DNA from: Candidatus Arcticimaribacter sp. UBA7428
GTDB taxonomy: Bacteria > Bacteroidota > Bacteroidia > Flavobacteriales > Flavobacteriaceae
Reading direction: 5' to 3'
Assembly (NCBI GenBank): GCA_002477625.1
Contig: DLQQ01000005.1
Coordinates: 1-9,629 of the forward strand
DNA length: 9,629 bases
Under the pieces are notes generated by a model. It was not told where the DNA came from, did no database searches, and was given only the letters and a program-made list of their open reading frames with translations. Shown here one piece after another: positions 1 through 6,079 of the stretch (the first letter of the stretch is position 1; each line of letters starts with the position of its first letter). The position numbers and the translations under genes were made by a program.

Positions 1-1189
1 GTAAATCTATATTGAATCGTGCATTGGGCATTCCTAAGATATCGAGTAGCGATTCGAGTTCTTTTTTTAGAGATGGAATGGTTTCTCTTCTCTTCTCCCT
101 AAGAACTTTTGCTAGTTGCTGTACTTGGTTTTTTAGTTGATCGCGTTCCTCTTTCAGCCCAATCAAGTCCTCTCCAAGAGCAGCGGTCGATTGCACTTTC
201 TCATCTAAACTTTCACGAATTGCAATCAGTTCTTCAATTCCTTGACAATGATGCTTTGCCTGCAAATCATAAATTTTTTGAAGTGCTTCTTTCACTGCGG
301 CTAGTCGCTCGGGATTGGCTTCGATTTGTTCGGCTTGTAACTGGATTTCTTGATTTAAATCAAGCAACTCAATCTTCAAACTTTCTAATCGATTGAATAA
401 GGGAAGGTATTTTTCAGACAGCGAAGAAACTTTTAATAAAGCCGAACGAACTTCGTTCAGTTGTACTTCTACTCCCAACTGCTCTTCATTAATAATCTGA
501 GACACTTTAAGTAAACTCAAGCCTATTTCTTCAGCGTGAATTAATTCTTGCTCCTCTTCTTCCAAAGGTGTCAGCATCCCGGGTACTAAGGAGGCTTCTA
601 AAAGTTCATTTAAGAGAAAAGTGGAATAGTCTAAATCTTGTTTCTGTGAATCTTGCAATGCGGTCAATTCCGACAACCGTTCTTCTACTTTTTTATAGTG
701 CTTAAGCTGATGTTGATAGTGATCGAGGTTCGCTTTATTATTTGCTAAGGCATCCAACACCTCTAATTGGTAGTCGGATTGTGTGAGTGATAGTGTTTGA
801 TGCTGTGAATGAACATCAATTAAATCTTGCCCTAAGCGCTGGAGTATATTTAAATTTACAGGGCTATCATTTACAAAGGCACGAGACTTTCCAGAAGGCA
901 AAATCTCCCTTCGAATTAATGTAATCGCATCGTACTCTAGATCGAGTTCTTCGAAAAGGGTTTTAAGATTGTACTCTTGAATGGAGAAAGTAGCCTCAAC
1001 AAAACATTTCTGATCTACGTTTTTGAGGGTAGATAAATCTGCTCTATCTCCTAATACCAAACCCAAACCACCGAGAAGAATGGATTTCCCAGCTCCTGTT
1101 TCCCCAGTAATACTTGTCATACCCTCAGAAAAGTTAACTTCTAAGTGATCGATTAATGCGAAATTTTTGATAACAAGTCCTGTAAGCAC
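1..1189 (-). CDS. recN: DNA repair protein RecN (SMC-like ATPase), 3' end cut by the window
   Basis: RecN is a cytoplasmic SMC-like ATPase that acts early in recombinational repair of double-strand breaks. Reading back from 1189 gives an open frame of 396 codons to the window edge; family members are usually about 550 residues, so roughly the last 150, including Walker B and the ABC signature, lie outside. Visible are the N-terminal start MLTGLVIKNFALIDHL, a Walker A loop GETGAGKS (residues 29-36), the RecN-typical SGKSRAFVNDSPV (99-111) and DVHSQHQ (125-131), then a long charged, Leu/Glu-rich coiled-coil region (about 150-390) ending in LGMPNARF near the edge. The start is GTG at 1189: an in-frame TAA lies four codons upstream, and no ATG precedes the conserved N-terminus. 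The gene follows DUF4835 after 62 bases, which hold a promoter candidate. No LexA-like palindrome was seen there. The family call is secure. Confidence 0.95.
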   Translation of the reverse strand, partial: MLTGLVIKNFALIDHLEVNFSEGMTSITGETGAGKSILLGGLGLVLGDRADLSTLKNVDQKCFVEATFSIQEYNLKTLFEELDLEYDAITLIRREILPSGKSRAFVNDSPVNLNILQRLGQDLIDVHSQHQTLSLTQSDYQLEVLDALANNKANLDHYQHQLKHYKKVEERLSELTALQDSQKQDLDYSTFLLNELLEASLVPGMLTPLEEEEQELIHAEEIGLSLLKVSQIINEEQLGVEVQLNEVRSALLKVSSLSEKYLPLFNRLESLKIELLDLNQEIQLQAEQIEANPERLAAVKEALQKIYDLQAKHHCQGIEELIAIRESLDEKVQSTAALGEDLIGLKEERDQLKNQVQQLAKVLREKRRETIPSLKKELESLLDILGMPNARFNIDL

Positions 1190-1211
1190 TGCAATTGAGG
1201 TTTATGAATCG

Positions 1212-1242
1212 CAAAGATAAATCACAAACGAGCTAATTTAAA
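1212..1242 (-). promoter_or_regulatory. Candidate Bacteroidota-type promoter for recN
   Basis: On the minus strand a perfect TAnnTTTG -7 element (TATCTTTG, 1219-1212) is preceded by TTTA (1242-1239) with a 19-base spacer, one mismatch from the known Bacteroidota TTTG -33 element. Transcription would start near 1205, about 16 bases before the recN GTG. The site lies in the 62-base gap after DUF4835, so recN could be transcribed separately from the upstream cluster. The motif match is seen directly; activity is inferred. Confidence 0.4.
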
Positions 1243-1251
1243 GAAATTCGC

Positions 1252-2142
1252 TTAGTATTTAATGCGTTTCCACTGGGGACCAAAGAAGGGTGCTATTTTA
1301 TTGAGTAAATCCAGTGTTTTTTGAAATTCTACTTTGGGTCCATCAGAGAATATATCGACAATTTCATCTGCCTTTGCATCAAAAAATATTTGGTTTAAAA
1401 AAGCATTTGGTCTTCGGGAATACAAACGATTCAGCCCTTGAATAGAATTCATTATGTTTTGCTTGGCTTGGGAAGGGTTTTCTGTCATAAGGTCAAGTCC
1501 CTTGCGATGGTATTCATACATTGCCGTTCTGTATTCTTTAAAGGTATTGGACTGCAAGGTTTCGATCAACCAATATCGATTCCGATTTCCATCAGCTTGA
1601 TTCCATCCTTTTTTCTGATTCTGACCAGCTAAATTTGCTATTTGTTGCGCTACAGCATAAAACGGGCTACCTCCATTTTCTTGAAAGGTATCCGCTTCCA
1701 TTCCTAAACTAATAAAAGCATAAAAACTAAGTAAGGAGACTAAATTAGACTCATAGGTAGATGTGTTATAAAAAAGAGGCTGAAATTCTTGATAACTAAA
1801 ACTAATATCCTTGTCGAGGTGATTGAGAATGGGCGTTTTATAATTGGTGTTGAATACTGGGCGTTGAATTTGAACCTGAAGTGTTCCTTCAAATTGGCTC
1901 CCGCTATAGCCTGTGAGGTTGAGCACCATACTACAATCTAGTTTTTCCTCATTGGCTCGATCCTGATTGGTCCAGGCTTTATTGATCATGAATTCAGTTA
2001 TACTCGTTTCTAGGGTTTTAAAAACCTGTTGATTGGTTTGATTTACCAAATCCGAATTAACAACAATTTCAAAATTAATTTCTTGGGCATTTCCAAGAAC
2101 AACCAAAAAAAGGAGTGCGTAGAGGTTAAGAAGTCTTTTCAT
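1252..2142 (-). CDS. DUF4835 family secreted protein (PorD-like, possibly type IX secretion associated)
   Basis: This 296-residue protein matches the DUF4835 family found throughout Flavobacteriia. Some automated annotations name the family PorD and link it to type IX secretion; I recall that naming but cannot verify a function. The N-terminus is a clear signal peptide (MKR, then a hydrophobic stretch at about 4-17, then GNA|QE), with predicted signal peptidase I cleavage after Ala19. That leaves Gln20 at the mature N-terminus, the +1 Gln preferred in Bacteroidota exported proteins. There is no lipobox Cys, so it should be soluble periplasmic or outer-membrane associated. Family-like stretches are VFKTLETSITEFMINKAWTNQ (about 40-60) and the C-terminal FGPQWKRIKY. 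Its ATG lies inside the end of coaBC (17-base overlap), indicating co-transcription and likely translational coupling. Sharing a cluster with bamD fits an envelope role, but that is inference. Confidence 0.85.
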   Translation of the reverse strand: MKRLLNLYALLFLVVLGNAQEINFEIVVNSDLVNQTNQQVFKTLETSITEFMINKAWTNQDRANEEKLDCSMVLNLTGYSGSQFEGTLQVQIQRPVFNTNYKTPILNHLDKDISFSYQEFQPLFYNTSTYESNLVSLLSFYAFISLGMEADTFQENGGSPFYAVAQQIANLAGQNQKKGWNQADGNRNRYWLIETLQSNTFKEYRTAMYEYHRKGLDLMTENPSQAKQNIMNSIQGLNRLYSRRPNAFLNQIFFDAKADEIVDIFSDGPKVEFQKTLDLLNKIAPFFGPQWKRIKY

Positions 2143-3343
2143 AAGCTAGCAGGATTTGATCAAAAACATCAACTGCAACTGCCGTCTTTGTTTTTAACTC
2201 GAATGCAATTGGTTCGGCATTCGGTTGAAGATAAGTGATTTTATTTTGATCTCCACCAAAACCAGCATTGAGATCATTCAATGAGTTCAGGACAATGGCA
2301 TCTAAATTCTTTCGTTCTAGTTTAGCCTGAGCATTTTCAAGCTCATTTTCTGTTTCAAGAGCAAATCCGACTAAAAACTGCTTTCCTTTGGTAGCTCCTA
2401 AATGAGCTAAGATATCAGGAGTTGGGATTAGATTTATTTGATTGAAATTGGTTTCTTTTTTTATTTTCTGAGTCGCATGGGTGTCAGGCTTAAAATCGGC
2501 AACAGCTGCAGATGCAATAAAAATAGCAGCATCAGTATAATGTAGTTTGGACGCTTCGAACATTTGGTCAGCCGAAGTAACCCGTATGACCGTAATCTTA
2601 GCATGATCTAAATCCAATGCAGATGGTCCACTGATCAAAACAACCTCAGCTCCAAGAGCTGCGGCTTGCTTGGCCAATTCGAAACCCATTTTACCGGAGG
2701 AATTATTTCCAATAAATCGAACAGGATCTATGGATTCGTAGGTAGGACCGGCTGTGAGTACTACTTTCTTCCCAAACAAAGGGAGGTGTTTGGAAATATG
2801 ATTTTCCATAAAGGATACCATATCTTCCGGCTCTTGCATACGCCCTTTTCCCTCTAAGCCGCTCGCCAGGAACCCCTCTTCGGTTGGGAGTACTAAAACG
2901 CCATTGACAGATAGAGTCGCTAAGTTTTTTTGATTTGCTGGATGTGCATACATATCTAAATCCATCGCCGGAGCTACGAAAACTTCGCATTGTGAAGAAA
3001 GATAGACCGCTAATAATAAGTTGGTACAACGGGCTTGCGCCATGGAAGCTATAGTGTTCGAAGTAGCTGGAGCAATGAGCATATAATCCGCCCAAAGTGC
3101 CATTTCAACATGGTTATTCCAGAGTGGGTTGTCTTGATCTTCTGCAATAAAGGAAGAATAGACTGGGTTTTGAGAAACCGTAGCAAGTGATAATGGAGTA
3201 ACAAAGTCTTTGGAGGAAGGGGTCATAATAACCCGAACCTCCGCACCTTGTTTGATAAAAGCTCGAACGAGCATAGGAGTTTTGTAAGCCGCTATTCCGC
3301 CTGAAATACCCAAGAGGATTTTTTTACCGCTGAACAAAGACAT
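2126..3343 (-). CDS. coaBC: Bifunctional phosphopantothenoylcysteine decarboxylase / phosphopantothenate-cysteine ligase
   Basis: CoaBC joins cysteine to 4'-phosphopantothenate (CoaB, nucleotide-dependent) and decarboxylates the product to 4'-phosphopantetheine (CoaC, FMN-dependent): two steps of coenzyme A synthesis in the cytoplasm. The protein has 405 residues, full length for the family. The N-terminal flavoprotein half (about 1-185) shows LLGISGGIAAYK (10-21), catalytic His78 in NNHVEMALWAD, and the substrate-binding stretch PAMDLDMY (125-132). The C-terminal CoaB half (about 190-400) shows LTAGPTYESIDPVRF (196-210), NNSSGKMG (213-220), ASAAVADF (277-284) and KIKK (293-296). Relative to E. 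coli Dfp, with a constant +3 offset, the catalytic positions Asn125 and Cys158 are Asp128 and Ser161 here (see findings). The start ATG lies 6 bases after rpoZ; the 3' end overlaps the DUF4835 gene by 17 bases. rpoZ-coaBC adjacency also occurs in Bacillus. Confidence 0.95.
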   Translation of the reverse strand: MSLFSGKKILLGISGGIAAYKTPMLVRAFIKQGAEVRVIMTPSSKDFVTPLSLATVSQNPVYSSFIAEDQDNPLWNNHVEMALWADYMLIAPATSNTIASMAQARCTNLLLAVYLSSQCEVFVAPAMDLDMYAHPANQKNLATLSVNGVLVLPTEEGFLASGLEGKGRMQEPEDMVSFMENHISKHLPLFGKKVVLTAGPTYESIDPVRFIGNNSSGKMGFELAKQAAALGAEVVLISGPSALDLDHAKITVIRVTSADQMFEASKLHYTDAAIFIASAAVADFKPDTHATQKIKKETNFNQINLIPTPDILAHLGATKGKQFLVGFALETENELENAQAKLERKNLDAIVLNSLNDLNAGFGGDQNKITYLQPNAEPIAFELKTKTAVAVDVFDQILLAYEKTS

Positions 3344-3349
3344 CTGCTT

Positions 3350-3670
3350 TTATTGTTCTGTTTTTCTGTGGTATACGCGGTTTTGCAGCCATTCTTCTAC
3401 CGCCAATGCATGTGGCTTTGGAAGGCTTTCATAGAATTTAGAAACTTCAATTTGCTCTTTGTTTTCAAAAATCTCTTCTAAGCTATCGTTGTGGGTAGCA
3501 AATTCCTCAAGTTTTTCGTGCAATTCTTTTTTGATGTCTAAATTGATTTGCATCGCACGTTTAGAGATGATCGATAACGCTTCGTAAATGTTATCTGTTT
3601 CTCCTTCTACTAAATTTTTATCGTAGGTTGTTGTCGTAATGGGTGCTTTTGATTCTCTGTACTTTGTCAT
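3350..3670 (-). CDS. rpoZ: DNA-directed RNA polymerase subunit omega (Bacteroidota RpoZ/Rpb6 type)
   Basis: This small 106-residue protein matches the Bacteroidota form of the omega subunit, the Rpb6 relative that helps assemble and stabilise core RNA polymerase by holding the beta' subunit. The omega-like signature is in NIYEALSIISKRAMQINLDI (27-46), with the conserved KRA-x-QI core. It is followed by the acidic, lineage-typical LEEFATHNDSLEEIFENK (54-71) and KPHALAVEEWL (85-95). It has no signal peptide or membrane segment. It sits 5 bases after bamD and 6 bases before coaBC, so the three genes are almost certainly co-transcribed. The gene neighbour coaBC is shared with the rpoZ locus of Bacillus, which supports the assignment. 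Proteobacterial omega is shorter and diverges after the N-terminal core, so a plain sequence match to E. coli would look weak. Confidence 0.88.
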   Translation of the reverse strand: MTKYRESKAPITTTTYDKNLVEGETDNIYEALSIISKRAMQINLDIKKELHEKLEEFATHNDSLEEIFENKEQIEVSKFYESLPKPHALAVEEWLQNRVYHRKTEQ

Positions 3671-3675
3671 CCTAG

Positions 3676-4500
3676 CTATTTTGTGTTTGTTGTGAGTTGA
3701 TCTATAAGGGTAAGTTCCTTTTCTATATTTTCAAATTTTCGGTCAACGTCTTGAAGAAATATAGACTCTGGAAAGTATCGTAAAAGGGTATTTCCTATTT
3801 CTTTGGCTTCAGCCAAACGCTCTTTCTTTAGCGTAAAGATACTGTTTATTGCCAATTCGAAGTTAGAAAGAAATTTATAGTATAATGCTTCTTCCTTAAA
3901 TTGTGTCCCGGGATAGTCGCTGATGAAGTTATCAAAGGAATTCATCGCAGCTTTATAATCTCGTATGGTGTAATATTTTTTACTAATTTCAAAAGACTTT
4001 TTTTCTAGTTTAACCTGTAATTCAGCGATTAACGTATTGGCTTCATCACTAAATTCGCTCTCGGGATAGTTGTCTAAAAATATCTGCAACTTATCGATTG
4101 CCTTATACGTATCTTGTTGATCCAGGCTAAAGCGTGGAGAAAGCATATAGTATGATTTGGCAGACATAAAGTTTGCTTCTTGAAGGCGATCACTTTTGGG
4201 ATAAGACTTTGCAAAACTCTCAAATTGATAGGCTGCTAAATTGTAGTCTTTAACTTGAAAATAAGTATTGGCGTAAAAGTAGATGATTCTTTGCGCCTGA
4301 GGTTTTCCTCTGTAGGAGGGAACGATTTGTTCAAAAAGACGATTGGCTTTTCTGTAGGATCCAGATTTATAATATTCTTCTGCAGCTTTATACTTCAGAT
4401 TATTATCCGGGTTATTGAGTATTTTTTGGTAATCGCTACAGCTTAAGAATGAAAGAAATAACGCAAAAACTACGGTTGATTTGATGGTTTTTAAAAACAT
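3676..4500 (-). CDS. bamD: Outer membrane protein assembly factor BamD (TPR lipoprotein)
   Basis: BamD is the essential lipoprotein partner of BamA in inserting beta-barrel proteins into the outer membrane, acting on its periplasmic face. The 274-residue protein starts with a lipoprotein signal (hydrophobic 9-19, then FLSC with acylated Cys21). Ser22-Asp23 follows the Cys. The mature part is tetratricopeptide-repeat-like: units at about 37-63, 69-101, 107-146 and 175-197, each ending in patterns such as SYPKS, NYPES and DYPGT, as expected of BamD/ComL. The C-terminus (about 225-274) is charged and helical. Length and repeat number fit the family. It opens the close cluster bamD-rpoZ-coaBC-DUF4835, and a 103-base gap separates it from dapA. 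That gap has no convincing terminator; a TAGTTTTG box (4512-4505) just before the ATG lacks a -33 partner. Confidence 0.92.
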   Translation of the reverse strand: MFLKTIKSTVVFALFLSFLSCSDYQKILNNPDNNLKYKAAEEYYKSGSYRKANRLFEQIVPSYRGKPQAQRIIYFYANTYFQVKDYNLAAYQFESFAKSYPKSDRLQEANFMSAKSYYMLSPRFSLDQQDTYKAIDKLQIFLDNYPESEFSDEANTLIAELQVKLEKKSFEISKKYYTIRDYKAAMNSFDNFISDYPGTQFKEEALYYKFLSNFELAINSIFTLKKERLAEAKEIGNTLLRYFPESIFLQDVDRKFENIEKELTLIDQLTTNTK

Positions 4501-4603
4501 GATGCAAAACTACTAAAATATAATCAATGTGAGCTATTAAAATTCAAATGTAACCGCTAAAAAAAACTCCCGCTATTATTTGTCAAAATTTTAACTTCCT
4601 GGC

Positions 4604-5482
4604 TTAAAGGAATACTTTGTTAGCTTCTGAAATTGCAACACTTAAAGGTTCCGATGCTGGCACCAACGGAAGGCGAACATTTCCTGTACAGAGGCCTAAA
4701 TGCTTTGATAAATTTTTAACACCAGCAGGGTTGCCTTCTCTAAAAATTAAATCAATCATTTCAAGCAATTGGTTGTGATATACCGTAGCTTCATCTATTC
4801 GATCTTCCAAAGCAAAGCGAATCATTTTTGAAACTTGATTTGGTAATGCACCGCCAATGACTGAAATTACTCCAGATCCACCAGATAAAACAACAGGGAG
4901 TGCTAATGCATCATCACCCGATATCACATGAAATCCATCCGGTACAAGATCCAAGAGCGTAATTACAGACTCTAAATCACCCGTAGCATCTTTTATGGCT
5001 ATAATGTTAGCACAGTCTGTCGCCAAACGAACTGTTGTTTCGTTCGATATGGAGACACCGGTTCGAGCCGGGACATTATACAAGATTACTGAAATAGGAG
5101 TAGCCGTGGCTATGTGCTTGAAGTGCTGGTAAATCCCTTCTTGACTTGGACGTGTATAATAAGGGCATACAGACATGAGGGCTTTGAAGGCTGTAAGGTC
5201 GGTTTGTTTGATCGTGTCTACAACTACTTGCGTATTATTCCCTCCAATCCCTAAAACCAGGGGAACTCTATCAGCTACAACCTCAACAATCAAGGCTACA
5301 ACTTTGGTACGTTCCTCTGAGGTTAATGTAGCAGTCTCAGCGGTAGTTCCCATAAGAACGATATAGTCAATACCGCCACTGATGATATGGTCAACAACAC
5401 GTTTTACCGCATGGTAATCTACTCGTCCTTCTTCATCAAAAGGAGTAATCATAGCAACTCCAGATCCTTTTAAAAATTCCAC
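4604..5482 (-). CDS. dapA: 4-hydroxy-tetrahydrodipicolinate synthase
   Basis: DapA condenses pyruvate with aspartate semialdehyde, the first committed step of the diaminopimelate/lysine branch that feeds peptidoglycan and protein synthesis. The 292 residues form a single TIM barrel of normal length. Visible catalytic features are the Thr-Thr of GTTAETATL (45-53), Tyr109 in CPYYTRPSQ, Tyr135 in LYNVPARTG with Arg140, and the Schiff-base Lys164 in AIKDATGDL. GSGVAMITPF near the N-terminus is the usual family opening, so I accept the GTG start at 5482; the first ATG (codon 11) would remove this strand. The GTG follows the DUF6913 stop directly (TAA then GTG, no intervening base), which suggests coupled translation. 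Nothing is missing from the active site, so feedback control by lysine is possible but cannot be judged here. Confidence 0.95.
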   Translation of the reverse strand: MEFLKGSGVAMITPFDEEGRVDYHAVKRVVDHIISGGIDYIVLMGTTAETATLTSEERTKVVALIVEVVADRVPLVLGIGGNNTQVVVDTIKQTDLTAFKALMSVCPYYTRPSQEGIYQHFKHIATATPISVILYNVPARTGVSISNETTVRLATDCANIIAIKDATGDLESVITLLDLVPDGFHVISGDDALALPVVLSGGSGVISVIGGALPNQVSKMIRFALEDRIDEATVYHNQLLEMIDLIFREGNPAGVKNLSKHLGLCTGNVRLPLVPASEPLSVAISEANKVFL

Positions 5483-5992
5483 TTATATTATATTTAAAAT
5501 ATTCATATACTTCAATAATTCCTTTTTAAAGGTTTCTTTATCCTTTGGATCAAAATCAAATACAACATCATTGACTCTTTCATCTGCTCCCGAAAACCCA
5601 ACACTTATTTTATGTTTAGTTCTAACACTTATGAGTGAGAAATCGTGATCAATCTTGTTGTAATAATTAATCAACAAATCGTACTCCGACTCACAAAAGT
5701 TCAACAGCTCTCCTTTAAAACTCCCCCAGAAATTGACTTCTTGCGGGTTGAATATTTGTTGATATTGCTTTTCTAATTCAGCGTTTTTATTCAACAACAA
5801 TAGACTAACTTGTAGCTCAGAAATCTTAAACATCTTGGCTAGGTTTAAAAGAAATCTACTGTCAACTGCTGTAATGGGGTCAACCAAAATAGCAATTTTA
5901 CTGATTTTAAAAGACGCATCAAGTTGCTTGCTGGACATACTTTTGTCCAATTCTTTTTCAAAAACCCACTTGCGCAAAAGCTTACTTATCAA
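5483..5992 (-). CDS. DUF6913 family protein of unknown function
   Basis: This 169-residue protein resembles the DUF6913 family, which I recall next to dapA in other Flavobacteriia; no function is known to me. It is predicted to be soluble and cytoplasmic: no signal peptide or membrane segment. Features include a basic N-terminal helix (about 1-25), ISKIAILVDP (30-39), NFWGSFKGELLNF (86-98), YDLLINYYNK (103-112), VGFSGADERVNDVVFDF (131-147) and a hydrophobic C-terminus ending YMNILNII. Alternating hydrophobic strands and helices suggest a small alpha/beta fold. The start is TTG at 5992: an in-frame TAG lies three codons upstream, and homologues have a similar basic N-terminal helix. The first ATG (codon 19) is the alternative. 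It abuts dapA without a gap. An 87-base spacer with a promoter-like box precedes it. Confidence 0.75.
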   Translation of the reverse strand: MISKLLRKWVFEKELDKSMSSKQLDASFKISKIAILVDPITAVDSRFLLNLAKMFKISELQVSLLLLNKNAELEKQYQQIFNPQEVNFWGSFKGELLNFCESEYDLLINYYNKIDHDFSLISVRTKHKISVGFSGADERVNDVVFDFDPKDKETFKKELLKYMNILNII

Positions 5993-6012
5993 ACCCGTCT
6001 AATTTTGAAATA

Positions 6013-6038
6013 CAAAAATACCAAAACCCCAGTCCCAA
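6013..6038 (-). promoter_or_regulatory. Candidate promoter for DUF6913-dapA
   Basis: In the 87-base gap between ligA and DUF6913, the minus strand carries a perfect TAnnTTTG box (TATTTTTG, 6020-6013). A TTG (6038-6036) lies 15 bases upstream, shorter than the usual 17-20. If used, transcription would begin near 6008, about 16 bases before the TTG start. In AT-rich DNA such a box can occur by chance, so this is tentative. No hairpin plus T-run terminator for ligA is evident in the gap. Confidence 0.3.
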
Positions 6039-6079
6039 CATAATAAAATAGTGTTTTTGTTTAAAAAAGCTTTGAAGTG

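Noticed and set aside
109..396. Plus-strand 95-codon open frame inside recN
   Set aside because: It lies antisense to the coiled-coil part of recN, which shows clear family motifs in the other strand; its translation resembles nothing and has no upstream signal.
2703..3095. 130-codon minus-strand open frame within coaBC
   Set aside because: It is an alternative frame of coaBC with unlikely composition (rich in Ser, Arg and Tyr); the CoaBC frame carries all the catalytic motifs.
4505..4512. TAGTTTTG box just before the bamD ATG, suggesting a leaderless promoter
   Set aside because: It fits TAnnTTTG, but no TTG or TTTG lies 17-20 bases upstream; in such AT-rich DNA the single box is not enough.
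4554..4575. Repeated CCGCTA flanking an A-run between dapA and bamD, considered as a terminator
   Set aside because: The two copies are direct and not inverted, so no hairpin forms next to the A/T run.
6061..6076. AAAGCTTT palindrome after ligA considered as a terminator
   Set aside because: The stem is only an AT-rich 4-base pairing without a loop or GC core.
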